Positions 8,537-16,730 of a stretch of DNA of 64,000 nucleotides are shown piece after piece. A program made the translations under genes and the position numbers. The first letter of the stretch is position 1; the number at the start of each line of letters is the position of its first letter. The notes under the pieces were generated by a model. The model was given only the letters and a program-made list of their open reading frames with translations. It was not told the DNA's origin and did no database searches. Source of the stretch: Pseudomonas viridiflava (GTDB lineage Bacteria; Pseudomonadota; Gammaproteobacteria; Pseudomonadales; Pseudomonadaceae); contig NZ_UTHA01000171.1 in NCBI RefSeq assembly GCF_900582195.1, forward strand, positions 20,558 through 84,557, written 5' to 3'.

Positions 8537-9217
8537 TCAGCTCCAGCCTGCGCGGGTTTTGCGGCTGGAGTACAGCGCCAGCAACACCAGAAACGAGAAC
8601 GCCAGCATCGCCCCGGCCAGCCAATGGGCCTGCGCGTATTCCAGCGCTTCGACGTGGTCATAGATTTGTACGGAGACCACGCGGGTCTTGTCGGGAATAT
8701 TGCCGCCGATCATCAGCACCACGCCGAACTCACCGACGGTATGGGCGAAGCCGAGGATCGCCGCTGTGATAAAACCAGGGCGCGCCAGTGGCAGAATTAC
8801 GCTGAAAAAAGTGTCCCACGGATTGGCGCGCAAGGTCGCGGCGACTTCCAGTGGGCGGGTACCGATCGCCGAAAACGCGTTTTGCAACGGCTGCACCACG
8901 AACGGCATGGAATAGATCACCGAACCAATCACCAGCCCGGTGAAGCTGAACGTCAAAGTGCCCAGCCCCAGCCATTGAGTGAATTGGCCGAGAAAACCGT
9001 GCGGCCCCATCATCAGTAACAGATAGAACCCGATTACGGTCGGTGGCAGTACGAGGGGCAGGGCGACGATCGCGCCGATCGGGCCGCGCAACCACGAACG
9101 GGTGCGCGACAGCCACAGGGCGATCGGAGTGCCGATCACCAGCAGAATTGCGGTGGTCAGGGACGCCAGTTTCAGGGTCAACCAGATCGCCGCGAAATCG
9201 GCACTCGTCAGCGACAT
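8537..9217 (-). CDS. modB: Molybdate ABC transporter permease ModB
   Basis: The 226-residue inner-membrane permease has five or six hydrophobic segments and the binding-protein-dependent transport signature in EVAATLRANPWDTFFSVILPLARPG, which docks with ModC. IGTPIALWLSRTRSWLRG and the DKTRVVSVQIYDHVE ending are typical of ModB. It starts immediately after the modA stop (modA ends at 9218) and its stop is three bases before modC, so the genes are tightly coupled. Confidence 0.96.
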   Translation of the reverse strand: MSLTSADFAAIWLTLKLASLTTAILLVIGTPIALWLSRTRSWLRGPIGAIVALPLVLPPTVIGFYLLLMMGPHGFLGQFTQWLGLGTLTFSFTGLVIGSVIYSMPFVVQPLQNAFSAIGTRPLEVAATLRANPWDTFFSVILPLARPGFITAAILGFAHTVGEFGVVLMIGGNIPDKTRVVSVQIYDHVEALEYAQAHWLAGAMLAFSFLVLLALYSSRKTRAGWS

Positions 9218-9982
9218 TTACTGGTATCCGTAGGATTTGATCACCGCAGCGGCTTTCGGGCCTTTGAGGTATTCGACCAGTGCTTTGGCGGCGGCATTGT
9301 CCTTGCCTTTGTTCAGAATGACGGCGTCCTGTTTGATCGGGTCATGCAGGCTCGCAGGGACTATCCACGCCGAACCGCCGCTGACTTTGCCGTCCTTGTA
9401 GATCTGCGACAGGGCGACAAAACCCAGCTCAGCGTTGCCGGTCGAGACGAACTGGTAAGCCTGAGTGATGTTCTGGCCTTCAACGATCCTGGCTTTGGTG
9501 GCCTCGGTGAGTTTGAGTTTTTCCAGCACTTGCGTGGCTGCCAGACCGTAGGGCGCAGCTTTCGGGTTGGCGATGGACAGGTGCCGATACTCGTTGTTTT
9601 TCAGCACCTCGCCTTTGGCATCGACATAACCTTCTTTCGCCGACCACAGCGCCAGGGTGCCGACGGCATAGGTGAAGCGTGAGCCTTTGACGGTGTCGCC
9701 TTCTTTTTCAAGTTTCTCCGGGGTGGTGTCGTCAGCGGAGAGGAACACTTCGAACGGCGCACCGTTTTTGATCTGGGTGTAGAACTGGCCAGTGGCGCCA
9801 TAAGCTGCAACCAGTTTGTGCCCGGTGTCTTTTTCAAAATCGGCGGCGATGGCCTGGATCGGCGCGGTGAAGTTGGCTGCAACAGCTACCTGTACTTCAT
9901 CAGCCTGAGCCGCGCTGACGGCGAAGACCGCGAGCAAAGAGGCCAGGCAGGAGGGGGCAAAGCGTGAGGCACGAATGGTCAT
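9218..9982 (-). CDS. modA: Molybdate-binding periplasmic protein ModA
   Basis: The 254-residue protein has a cleavable signal peptide (MTIRASRFAPSCLASLLAVFAVSAAQA) and the ModA hallmarks VAVAANFTAPIQAIAADFEK, YGATGQFYTQIKNGAPFEVFLSADDTTPEKLE and GYVDAKGEVL. It binds molybdate in the periplasm and passes it to ModBC. It is the first gene of modABC. The start has GGAG eight bases upstream, and a perfect ModE-type palindrome lies 74-101 bases upstream of the start codon. Confidence 0.97.
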   Translation of the reverse strand: MTIRASRFAPSCLASLLAVFAVSAAQADEVQVAVAANFTAPIQAIAADFEKDTGHKLVAAYGATGQFYTQIKNGAPFEVFLSADDTTPEKLEKEGDTVKGSRFTYAVGTLALWSAKEGYVDAKGEVLKNNEYRHLSIANPKAAPYGLAATQVLEKLKLTEATKARIVEGQNITQAYQFVSTGNAELGFVALSQIYKDGKVSGGSAWIVPASLHDPIKQDAVILNKGKDNAAAKALVEYLKGPKAAAVIKSYGYQ

Positions 9983-10055
9983 GTAACAGCTCCGTTATTG
10001 GCTGATGCAGAGGCAGCTATTGTCGGGGTGGACTGCGCCGATGCGCGAGGGCGAA

Positions 10056-10083
10056 TTCGCTATATAACGAAATATATAGCGAA
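10056..10083. promoter_or_regulatory. ModE-type operator (molybdate repressor box)
   Basis: The arms TTCGCTATATA (10056-10066) and TATATAGCGAA (10073-10083) are perfect inverted repeats separated by six bases. This agrees with the ModE box remembered from enterobacteria (CGCTATATA-N6-7-TATATA-CG), and it sits upstream of modA. No modE gene is in the window, so the regulator must be encoded elsewhere. Confidence 0.85.
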
Positions 10084-10114
10084 ATGCCGCCAAACAGGAA
10101 GTGTCGGTTAACAT

Positions 10115-10144
10115 CAGCGTGAGGACGTCTGAATCCTCACGCTG
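10115..10144 (-). terminator. Hairpin at the 3-prime end of the nitronate monooxygenase gene
   Basis: CAGCGTGAGGA (10115-10125) and TCCTCACGCTG (10134-10144) form a perfect 11-bp stem with an eight-base loop, eight bases past the leftward stop codon. There is no T tract, so it may stabilise the mRNA end rather than terminate strongly. Confidence 0.5.
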
Positions 10145-10151
10145 CCTGACC

Positions 10152-11216
10152 TCAATGACGAGTGAGCTTTGCCAGCGCACCTTCGGCCAATTGTCGAGTC
10201 AGTTCAGCGCTACCGAGGTCTTTGCCCAAGGTGAATGCCTGACCGGCCCAGAGATTGGCAAACTCTGCTTCGTTGATTGCTCGCAACGGCATCAGCGCCC
10301 CGCCGGCCAACGGGAACGCCGGTGCTTTCGGCGACATCGGTCCCAGCTCACGCATGGCGCGGTTGAGAATGCCCCGTGCCGGCCGCCCGGTGAAAATATT
10401 GGTGACCGCCGTTTCGCTTTCCTTGGCGGTGCGCAATGCTTTGTGGTGAGCGGCGCTGACTTTGGCTTCCGGCGTGAACAGATAGGCGGTGCCGATCTGG
10501 ACCGCCGATGCGCCCAATACGAGTGCCGCCGCCACGCCGCGTGCATCGGCAATGGCCCCGGCGGCAATCACCGGCACTTTCACCGCATCGACTATCTGCG
10601 GCACCAAGGCAAACGTGCCGACCTGACTGCTCAGATCATCACTGAGAAACATGCCACGATGGCCGCCAGCCTCGTAGCCCATGGCGATAATCGCGTCGCA
10701 GCCGTGCTGTTCCAGCCAGATCGCTTCATCGACAGTGGTGGCCGAGGAGATGATTTTCGCTCCGGTTGCCTTGACCCGATCAAGCAGGGATTTCTCTGGC
10801 AGACCGAAATGGAAACTGACGACCTCAGGGCGAAATTCTTCCAGTACCTCGCAGGCTGCCGCATCGAACGGTGCCCGGTTGGAGACTGGCGTCGGTGCAT
10901 CGAAATCGGCGCCCAGTTCGCGGTAATACGGTTCCAGCAGATGCTTCCAGTCACGCGCACGTTGCTCATCGGCCGTCGGGGGCTGGTGGCAGAAGAAATT
11001 CACGTTGAACGGATTCCTCGTGTGTTGGCGAATGGTTGTCAGCTCTTCGCGCAATTGCTCGATGCTCAGCATGGCTGCCGGCATCGATCCCAGGCCACCG
11101 GCGTTGCATACCGCGATGACCATGGACGAATTCGTCGCACCGGCCATCGGGCCCTGGATGATCGGCAACTCGATGCCGAGCAGATCAAGAATGCGGGTAT
11201 CTGGCCATTGGCTCAT
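10152..11216 (-). CDS. Nitronate monooxygenase / 2-nitropropane dioxygenase-like flavoprotein
   Basis: The 354-residue protein is an FMN-dependent TIM barrel. Family marks include the N-terminal LGIELPIIQGPMAGATNS, the Asn/Asp-rich NPFNVNFFCHQPP, GYEAGGHRGMF with the proposed catalytic His, PVIAAGAIADARGVAAALVLGASAVQIGTAYL for FMN phosphate binding and the C-terminal LWAGQA. Members oxidise propionate-3-nitronate or alkyl nitronates. It has no partner gene; the modA gene lies downstream in the same direction beyond a hairpin. Which nitronate it uses cannot be told. It could equally be a related enoyl reductase-like NPD protein. Confidence 0.85.
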   Translation of the reverse strand: MSQWPDTRILDLLGIELPIIQGPMAGATNSSMVIAVCNAGGLGSMPAAMLSIEQLREELTTIRQHTRNPFNVNFFCHQPPTADEQRARDWKHLLEPYYRELGADFDAPTPVSNRAPFDAAACEVLEEFRPEVVSFHFGLPEKSLLDRVKATGAKIISSATTVDEAIWLEQHGCDAIIAMGYEAGGHRGMFLSDDLSSQVGTFALVPQIVDAVKVPVIAAGAIADARGVAAALVLGASAVQIGTAYLFTPEAKVSAAHHKALRTAKESETAVTNIFTGRPARGILNRAMRELGPMSPKAPAFPLAGGALMPLRAINEAEFANLWAGQAFTLGKDLGSAELTRQLAEGALAKLTRH

Positions 11217-11526
11217 GAAGCTGTTCTCCGAACGAGGTAGCGGGCAGGGACGGCAGATCCGGTTTTTAACAGCAAAAGCCGATCCGCAGCCAGTTCGAAA
11301 TTCAGAACAACCTGTGCAGTTTTTCAGCGTTGGTGTAATCCGCCTCCGCCGCCGAGCGAGTGATTGATGAATGGCGAGGAGTGGTGACTATTGTTGGTGC
11401 GCTGGTTGCCCCCCCCGGCACGGAGCTGGTCGCTACCCGCCGATTGGCGCAAAGTCGAATGTGGCAGGGTGTTGCGATGTGGTATTTCAAGGCACGATAT
11501 TCTGAAAACAGTCATGCGAGGCAGTC
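11217..11526. other. 310-base divergent intergenic region
   Basis: This region separates the leftward nitronate monooxygenase gene from the rightward acuI-like gene and should hold both promoters. I see a run of eight C near 11409-11416 but no recognisable operator, small RNA or coding frame with a ribosome binding site. Confidence 0.5.
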
Positions 11527-12510
11527 ATGTTCAACGCCATTGTGATCGACAAAGACGACAGCGGTTACCGCGCCAACCTGCAACAGGTCAACGAAGAGCA
11601 ATTGCCCGAAGGCGATGTCACCGTGGCCGTCGCGTACAGCACGCTGAACTTCAAGGACGCTCTGGCGATTACCGGCAGCAGTCCGGTGGTTCGCAAGTTT
11701 CCGATGGTGCCGGGGATCGATCTGGCGGGCACCGTGGAAGCCAGCTCACACCCCGACTATAAGGTGGGGGATCAAGTGCTGCTCAATGGCTGGGGTGTCG
11801 GCGAGAATCACTGGGGCGGTCTGGCGCAGAAGGCGCGGCTCAATGGCGACTGGCTGATCCCATTGCCCAAAGCCTTCACGGCGGCGCAAGCCATGGCCAT
11901 TGGTACGGCTGGCTATACGGCGATGCTGTGCATTCTGGCCCTCGAGCGGAATGGCGTGACGCCGGATCAGGGTGAAGTGCTGGTGACGGGCGCCAATGGT
12001 GGCGTCGGCAGTTTTGCCATCGCTCTGCTGAGCAAGCTCGGCTATCGCGTCGTCGCGTCCACCGGGCGGGTCTCCGAGCACGAATATCTGCAGCAGTTGG
12101 GTGCCGGCGAAATCATTGACCGTGCTGAGTTATCAGCGCCCGGCAAACCACTGGCCAAAGAGCGTTGGGCAGCGGTAATCGATTCGGTTGGCAGTCACAC
12201 ACTGGCCAATGCCTGCGCCAGCACTCGCGCCGAAGGCACCGTTGCCGCTTGCGGTCTGGCGCAAGGCATGGATTTCCCCGCTTCAGTGGCACCGTTCATT
12301 TTGCGTGGCGTGACCCTGGCCGGTATCAACAGCGTGACTCAGCCCAAGGCGCGCCGCCTGGAAGCGTGGGGTCGTCTGGCCAAGGATCTGGATTTCTCCT
12401 TGCTGGCATTGATCAGTCATGAAATCGGCCTGAGTGAAGCCATCGATGCGGCGCCGGAATTGCTCGCCGGGCAACTACGCGGACGGGTCGTGGTGGACGT
12501 CAATCGCTAA
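11527..12510 (+). CDS. AcuI/YhdH-type medium-chain oxidoreductase (acrylyl-CoA reductase family)
   Basis: The 327-residue protein is a zinc-independent medium-chain dehydrogenase/reductase of the YhdH/AcuI group. Typical features are MFNAIVIDKDDSGYRANLQQV at the N-terminus, TLNFKDALAITGSSPVVRKFPMVPGIDLAGTV, GWGVGENHWGGLAQKARL and the NADPH-binding VTGANGGVGSFAIALLSKLGY. Characterised relatives reduce acryloyl-CoA to propionyl-CoA with NADPH, guarding against toxic acrylate-type intermediates. No dmd or acu genes are nearby, so the role here is general. The stop overlaps the convergent ada stop (CTAA at 12507-12510). Confidence 0.9.
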   Translation: MFNAIVIDKDDSGYRANLQQVNEEQLPEGDVTVAVAYSTLNFKDALAITGSSPVVRKFPMVPGIDLAGTVEASSHPDYKVGDQVLLNGWGVGENHWGGLAQKARLNGDWLIPLPKAFTAAQAMAIGTAGYTAMLCILALERNGVTPDQGEVLVTGANGGVGSFAIALLSKLGYRVVASTGRVSEHEYLQQLGAGEIIDRAELSAPGKPLAKERWAAVIDSVGSHTLANACASTRAEGTVAACGLAQGMDFPASVAPFILRGVTLAGINSVTQPKARRLEAWGRLAKDLDFSLLALISHEIGLSEAIDAAPELLAGQLRGRVVVDVNR

Positions 12511-13574
12511 GGCTGCGTCTCGCGTTCCAGCAACTGACGCTTGCGCTCCACCCCCCAGCGATAGCCCGAAAGATTGCCATCGCTGCGCACCACGCGGTGG
12601 CACGGGATCGCCACCGCCAAACGGTTAGCCCCGCAAGCCTGAGCCACTGCGCGCATGGAAGTCGGTGCGCCGATGCACCGGGCGATCTCGGCGTAGCTGA
12701 CGGTACGACCCACCGGGATCTCCCGCAGTGCCTGCCACACGCGTTCCTGAAACGCAGTACCGCGAATGTCCAGCGGCAGATCCAGGCCAAGCGCCGGGGC
12801 TTCGATAAACCCCACGACCTCGGCGATCAGTTGCTCGAACCCGGCATCGGCGCCGATCAGGTTGGCTTCGCGAAACTGATCCTGCAGATCGCACACCAGT
12901 TGATGCGGATCGTCACCGAGCAGAATCGCGCACACCCCGCGCTCGCTTTGCGCCACCAGAATCGCTCCGAGTGAGCATTGACCGACGGCGAAACGGATGT
13001 CGTTGTTCTTTCCCGCCGCGCGGTAGTCAGCGGGTTTCATGCCCAGCACGTGATCCGCTGATTCATAGAAGCGGCTGTTGGAATTGAAGCCCGCGTCGTA
13101 CAGCGCATCCGTCACCGAGCCGCCGTCAGCCAGGCGTTCACGGACTTTGCGCGAGCGATGGGCTGTCGCATAGCCTTTGGGCGTCAACCCCGTCGCGGTT
13201 TTGAACACGCGATGGAAATGAAACGGACTCAGGCCAGCGGTTTGCGCCAGTTCGTTGAGCGCCGGCAACGTCTCGGCGGATTCGATATGGCGGCAGGCAA
13301 TCGCAACAGTTGCGGCATGTTGCGCGGCCACATCACTTTGATCTTTGCTGGCACGCTTGCTCGGCCGATAGCCGGCGGCTTCGGCTTGTTCGGCGGTATC
13401 GAAAAACTCGACGTTCTGCGGTTTCGGCAGGCGTGAGAGGCTGCTCGGGCGGCAGTAAACACCAGTGGTTCTCACCGCGTAGACAAACTGCCCGTCCGCC
13501 TGTGGATCTCGCGCCAGCACGGCGGCCCAGCGTGGATCGTTTTCGGTCTTGAAGGGAGGAGAAAGCGTTTTCAT
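12507..13574 (-). CDS. ada: Ada-type bifunctional alkyl-DNA repair protein with a degenerate zinc site
   Basis: The 355-residue protein has the three parts of Ada: an N-terminal metal-binding domain (residues 10-80), an AraC helix-turn-helix region (LPALNELAQTAGLSPFHFHRVFKTATGLTPKGYATAHR) and a C-terminal O6-alkylguanine methyltransferase with the acceptor Cys in AIPCHRVVRSDG. In E. coli Ada, zinc is held by Cys38, Cys42, Cys69 and Cys72. Here only the first is kept (TTGVYCRPSS); the others are Ser in CRPSS, Ser in GYRPSKR and Ala in KRAS. The O6-repair function should remain, but zinc binding and methylphosphotriester sensing are doubtful. It follows alkB on the same strand, 87 bases apart. 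Confidence 0.93.
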   Translation of the reverse strand: MKTLSPPFKTENDPRWAAVLARDPQADGQFVYAVRTTGVYCRPSSLSRLPKPQNVEFFDTAEQAEAAGYRPSKRASKDQSDVAAQHAATVAIACRHIESAETLPALNELAQTAGLSPFHFHRVFKTATGLTPKGYATAHRSRKVRERLADGGSVTDALYDAGFNSNSRFYESADHVLGMKPADYRAAGKNNDIRFAVGQCSLGAILVAQSERGVCAILLGDDPHQLVCDLQDQFREANLIGADAGFEQLIAEVVGFIEAPALGLDLPLDIRGTAFQERVWQALREIPVGRTVSYAEIARCIGAPTSMRAVAQACGANRLAVAIPCHRVVRSDGNLSGYRWGVERKRQLLERETQP

Positions 13575-13661
13575 GATGGTTTGTCCGTTGACCTGTTCGA
13601 TTCAGGTTAACCAGCGGCGCAAGGCGCCACACTCCGAGCCTTGCGGTCAAACTTTTGCAGG

Positions 13662-14327
13662 TTATCCGGCCACGCGAAAGGTCAGATTGATCCGCTGTTC
13701 ACCCAGGCGCGGATGCCGACCCTGCTTGATCGGTAACACACCGTGATAACGCAAGCGATCAACACCACCCCAGACCACCATGTCGCCATGCAGCAAGGCA
13801 ATGCGCTGGCTCTTGTCGCTGCGACTGAAACCGCCGAAGAGGAACATGGCCGGTAACCCCAGTGACAGCGAAACGATCGGCGCACTGTAGGCTTTTTCGT
13901 CTTTGTCCTGATGCAATGACATCTTGGCGCCGGGGACGTAACGGTTGATCAGGCAGGAATCGGCATTGAAGTCGGTAAATCCGGCTTGCGCCGCTGCCGA
14001 GCGCGCCAGCGCCGAGAAGACGTCCGGCATCGCTGGCCATGGCAAATCACTGAGCGGGTCGACGCTTGAATAACGATAACCGCGGCGATCGGTGATCCAG
14101 CCCAAAGGCCCGCAACTGCTGGTGCCCACCGACATGCTGAAACCGCCCGGCGTGACCATGTGGCGCAACGGCGCTGCGACAAGAATTGCATCCAGCGCCG
14201 GCAGAACTTGCTCGATCAGCGGCAAGGCAAAACCATGCAGCACCCACGATTGTTCGCCAATCTGTTCGGTGCGGGGGCGTTGCTCGGGTTCATGATCGGT
14301 GAACAGATCGAAAGTGTTCGGTTGCAT
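13662..14327 (-). CDS. alkB: AlkB alpha-ketoglutarate-dependent DNA dealkylase
   Basis: The 221-residue protein is an Fe(II)/2-oxoglutarate dioxygenase that removes 1-methyladenine and 3-methylcytosine lesions by oxidation. The iron facial triad is visible as the HxD in MSLHQDKDE and the distal His in RLRYHGVLP; the C-terminal RINLTFR supplies the arginine residues that bind 2-oxoglutarate. SVGTSSCGPLGWITDRRGYRYS and INRYVPGAKM are typical AlkB segments. The length is normal. The gene precedes ada on the same strand, forming an alkylation-repair unit. Confidence 0.95.
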   Translation of the reverse strand: MQPNTFDLFTDHEPEQRPRTEQIGEQSWVLHGFALPLIEQVLPALDAILVAAPLRHMVTPGGFSMSVGTSSCGPLGWITDRRGYRYSSVDPLSDLPWPAMPDVFSALARSAAAQAGFTDFNADSCLINRYVPGAKMSLHQDKDEKAYSAPIVSLSLGLPAMFLFGGFSRSDKSQRIALLHGDMVVWGGVDRLRYHGVLPIKQGRHPRLGEQRINLTFRVAG

Positions 14328-14482
14328 GCTGGTCAGCTTGCGTCGTGAAAGGTGATGCCTAGGGTATGCCTTTTTCCGCTGTGCAGGCGACTGACGCCGT
14401 GACGCAGGGTCGAAGCAGTCAGTCTGGGTCAGTCCTCGCGACAGAGCACTCCGCCGCTTGTGGCCGAATTCGCTATCGCGTC

Positions 14483-14659
14483 TTACAGTGCTTTGCTGAC
14501 GGCGATTTCGCTGATCACATCGTTGCTCTGGCCGTGAAGCGCATCCAGAGCAGCCTTTGCTTCTTCTTCAGTGCCGTTTTCCAGCTGCGCGAACTCGAAG
14601 CGGCGTTCACCGTTGAGTTTGTACTTGATGACGTATTTGGTCGTTTGGGCCACGGTCAT
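14483..14659 (-). CDS. 58-residue conserved-looking small protein
   Basis: A short frame encodes MTVAQTTKYVIKYKLNGERR followed by an acidic helical stretch (LENGTEEEAKAALDALHG) and a SNDVISEIAVSKAL ending. The pattern strand-turn-strand-helix suggests a tiny alpha/beta protein. The ATG at 14657-14659 has AAAGGAATGC just upstream. It lies 28 bases after the stop of the DUF1883-like gene on the same strand, so the two are probably cotranscribed. No function is known to me; the open frame, ribosome binding site and sensible composition support it. Confidence 0.65.
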   Translation of the reverse strand: MTVAQTTKYVIKYKLNGERRFEFAQLENGTEEEAKAALDALHGQSNDVISEIAVSKAL

Positions 14660-14687
14660 GCATTCCTTTCTGGTTGAGCGACGTGTC

Positions 14688-14990
14688 TCAGCTGAGTTTG
14701 GTGCTGGAACGACGGATGATCTTGATCGAGTGGGTCAGCGTCGGCTTGCGGGTCACGCTGATCGCACGGCGGTTGACGGTATCGATAGTGATGTTCCAGA
14801 AACCGGTGCTCGGCGCGGTGATACGGGCCGGGAAGGTGTCGAAGGCGCCGCCGTGATAGGTGTGACGGCCGCCATTCTTGAAGCTGCGGAAATTGGCGTC
14901 GTTCATCAGACGGATGTTGCACATTTGCGAGCATTGGATGACGACGATGTCGTCTTCGTTGAGGTGTTCGCGCTGGTGAATGAATTTCAT
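14688..14990 (-). CDS. DUF1883-family protein
   Basis: The 100-residue protein contains MKFIHQREHLNEDDIVVIQCSQMCNIRLMND at its start and NGGRHTYHGGAFDTFPARITAPSTGFWNITID in its middle, which I recognise as the DUF1883 pattern (small all-beta domain, function unknown). The ATG at 14990 has GGAGG upstream; the frame extends further but without a ribosome binding site. The tail RKPTLTHSIKIIRRSS is basic. It is followed closely by a 58-residue small gene. Confidence 0.85.
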   Translation of the reverse strand: MKFIHQREHLNEDDIVVIQCSQMCNIRLMNDANFRSFKNGGRHTYHGGAFDTFPARITAPSTGFWNITIDTVNRRAISVTRKPTLTHSIKIIRRSSTKLS

Positions 14991-15200
14991 GGGCGCCTCC
15001 AGAAGGGCTTTTTCTACAAAATCAAAACGATAGCTTGTAATTGCGCGCAGTTTATCAGCCCGCACGGGTTATTATCTGGCCGTCGGGCGTTGGTTTGACA
15101 ATTTTGAACAGATATTCGCAATCGGATGCGGGTTAAATGCAGAAGGCCCCGGAGAAAAACGGCATTTGTGCTGTCGGACGGTCTTTAACGGAGGTTTTGT

Positions 15201-15557
15201 ATGAAGTGGGGTGTGGTGTGTCTGCCGTTGGTGTTGGCTGTGGGTGGTTGTGCGAGTGTTTCCGAAATCGATGAAACGCTGCCGACCATGAGCGTGATCT
15301 CCGGCAAGAAACCCCATGAATATGCCCAGTGTCTGGCTGACAAACTGGCGGATAGTCGCGGCGCGCTGCAGGTGCAGCCGCACAAGGACGGGGTTCGGGT
15401 GATCGTGCCGGGGAAACTTTCCACCGGCGCGGCGGCGGTATTTGATATCGAGGATCGCTCCGGCGGCAGCAGCATCAAGTTGCATGAGCGCATGTCGAAT
15501 GTGCCGGTTCGCCCGCGTGACGTGCAAAAGGCCGCCAATGCGTGTATTTCCGGCTGA
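15201..15557 (+). CDS. Lipoprotein, function unknown
   Basis: The 118-residue product has a lipoprotein signal peptide, MKWGVVCLPLVLAVGGCAS, with lipobox VGGC, so the mature protein should be acylated at Cys17 and membrane-anchored in the periplasm. The mature part (about 100 residues) mixes short strands (LQVQPHKDGVRVIVPG) with a terminal helix ending in a Cys (VQKAANACISG). The start has GGAGG 7 bases upstream (15190-15194). An intrinsic terminator follows. No named family is recognised. Confidence 0.85.
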   Translation: MKWGVVCLPLVLAVGGCASVSEIDETLPTMSVISGKKPHEYAQCLADKLADSRGALQVQPHKDGVRVIVPGKLSTGAAAVFDIEDRSGGSSIKLHERMSNVPVRPRDVQKAANACISG

Positions 15558-15580
15558 TAGACTGACAGTCATCAGCACCG

Positions 15581-15616
15581 ATGCCGTCGCAGTGATGCTG
15601 TGACGGCATTTTCATT
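15581..15616 (+). terminator. Intrinsic terminator after the lipoprotein gene
   Basis: ATGCCGTC at 15581-15588 pairs with GACGGCAT at 15602-15609 in an interrupted longer stem, followed by TTTTCATTT. Confidence 0.75.
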
Positions 15617-15628
15617 TCTGGAGTCGCG

Positions 15629-15859
15629 ATGAAGCGAGAGCAAGTACGGGAGCGCCACGTAGAGGGCCTGATCTCTGCCACCCATGTCATCCAGAACCCG
15701 GCGAATCCGGGGGAGTGGATCGTGTTTTTCAAGAAAAGCGCCGGCCGCAGTTACTTTCTGGTGGACGATAACGACGAAGTCGAATCCTTCAACCGTCTCG
15801 ACGATCTGATCGAAGTCGTGCGCGGACTCGGGATCAAATTCGCCGAAATTCATATGTAA
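15629..15859 (+). CDS. Small hypothetical protein
   Basis: The 76-residue protein starts MKREQVRERHVEGLISATHV after a good ribosome binding site (CTGGAG, 15619-15624). It contains the segment EWIVFFKKSAGRSYFLVDDND, which looks like two strands of an alpha/beta fold, and ends with a helix and GIKFAEIHM. It has no signal peptide or membrane segment and I do not recognise a family. It converges with the leftward lipoprotein gene three bases away. Confidence 0.75.
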   Translation: MKREQVRERHVEGLISATHVIQNPANPGEWIVFFKKSAGRSYFLVDDNDEVESFNRLDDLIEVVRGLGIKFAEIHM

Positions 15860-15862
15860 GGT

Positions 15863-16150
15863 CTATTTGCAGACCACGACAACACTGCGGTTTTTGTAAT
15901 TGCCGACATCGACGCCCAGGGTTTTGTCGCTCTCTTTGGGCTGGGGCGTGCCGTCAGTGCCAACGATGCGGTAACCGGTGCCCGCGCAGGACGCATCGGC
16001 TTTTTCATAGCAGGTCGCCCAGGAATTGGCTTCGCCGGAGCAATCGATCGAGAGCCCCTGTTCGCCGTTGTTCAGGTACGTGGGTTGAGAGGTGGCGCAG
16101 CCGGCCAGTGCCAATACCGCAATCAGTGGCAAAATTTTTTTCAGGGTCAT
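15863..16150 (-). CDS. Lipoprotein, function unknown
   Basis: The 95-residue product has a lipoprotein signal peptide, MTLKKILPLIAVLALAGCATS, with lipobox LAGC. The mature part carries four Cys residues (IDCSGEANSWATCYEKADASCAG and the C-terminal VVVVCK), likely forming two disulfides in the periplasm. GYRIVGTDG in the middle is typical of small pseudomonad lipoproteins of this type, though I cannot name a family. It is convergent with the preceding gene. Confidence 0.85.
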   Translation of the reverse strand: MTLKKILPLIAVLALAGCATSQPTYLNNGEQGLSIDCSGEANSWATCYEKADASCAGTGYRIVGTDGTPQPKESDKTLGVDVGNYKNRSVVVVCK

Positions 16151-16241
16151 GTTCGTGGTCTTCAGCGAGGGGGACTAGACGCTCTGACAGCGCCGGTGTG
16201 AAAAGGTTATAGCGTTTGGCCACTTGTTTGTACGTGGGCAC

Positions 16242-16268
16242 AAAAAAGCCCTGCGCAAAGGCAGGGCT
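16242..16268 (-). terminator. Intrinsic terminator (leftward)
   Basis: GCCCTGC (16248-16254) pairs with GCAGGGC (16261-16267); the A tract at 16242-16247 becomes a U run in leftward transcripts. It ends the gene at 16287-16472. Confidence 0.85.
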
Positions 16269-16286
16269 GGGGCATATCGCAGCAGA

Positions 16287-16472
16287 TCAGTCCTGATCTT
16301 TGCCACGGCGCTTGGCCGATGCCGGAGTGTCCGTGAATACGGAAGCCACATCGGTCGCCATTTGCTCGCTGTCGAAAGGCCCGGCGATGTGCTCGCCATT
16401 GGTGGTGGTCAGCGTCCACTTGCCGTCTTTCTTGTCGATCACATACCCGTTGACGATTTTTACCGCGGCCAT
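16287..16472 (-). CDS. Small conserved-looking protein (61 residues)
   Basis: The product begins MAAVKIVNGYVIDKKDGKWT and continues with TLTTTNGEHIAGPFDSEQMATDVAS, a strand-strand-helix pattern, then a short basic tail (SAKRRGKDQD). It is soluble and has no signal. A leftward terminator lies just downstream, supporting a real single-gene unit. The ribosome binding site (GAGACAG) is weak. No function is known to me. Confidence 0.7.
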   Translation of the reverse strand: MAAVKIVNGYVIDKKDGKWTLTTTNGEHIAGPFDSEQMATDVASVFTDTPASAKRRGKDQD

Positions 16473-16730
16473 CTATCTGTCTCGTTCGCTGGTTCAAAGG
16501 CGCCATGATACCGGCAAATGCTCGCATTGGGGGGCGATGAGCGTATGGTGATTCAGTTTCGCGGCTGCTTTAAGCTACGCTGATCTGGCTGCGCCCGGAT
16601 GTCGATGGAACTATCGGCGCGAATATTTCTCTATGTTGGCATCGGTTAGCCAGTGCGGGGCATTGTAAGGTGCACGCCGCCTGATTAGACTGCGCCGAAA
16701 CTCGTACACACAGCCTTTTCAAGGACTTAT

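Noticed and set aside
7928..9019. Rightward open frame of 363 residues across modC and modB
   Set aside because: Antisense to two canonical transporter genes.
10101..11240. Long open frame (379 residues) on the plus strand opposite the nitronate monooxygenase gene
   Set aside because: It is the mirror of a well-supported leftward gene with clear FMN-barrel motifs; its own composition (many Arg, His, Gln) is typical of an antisense frame in high-GC DNA.
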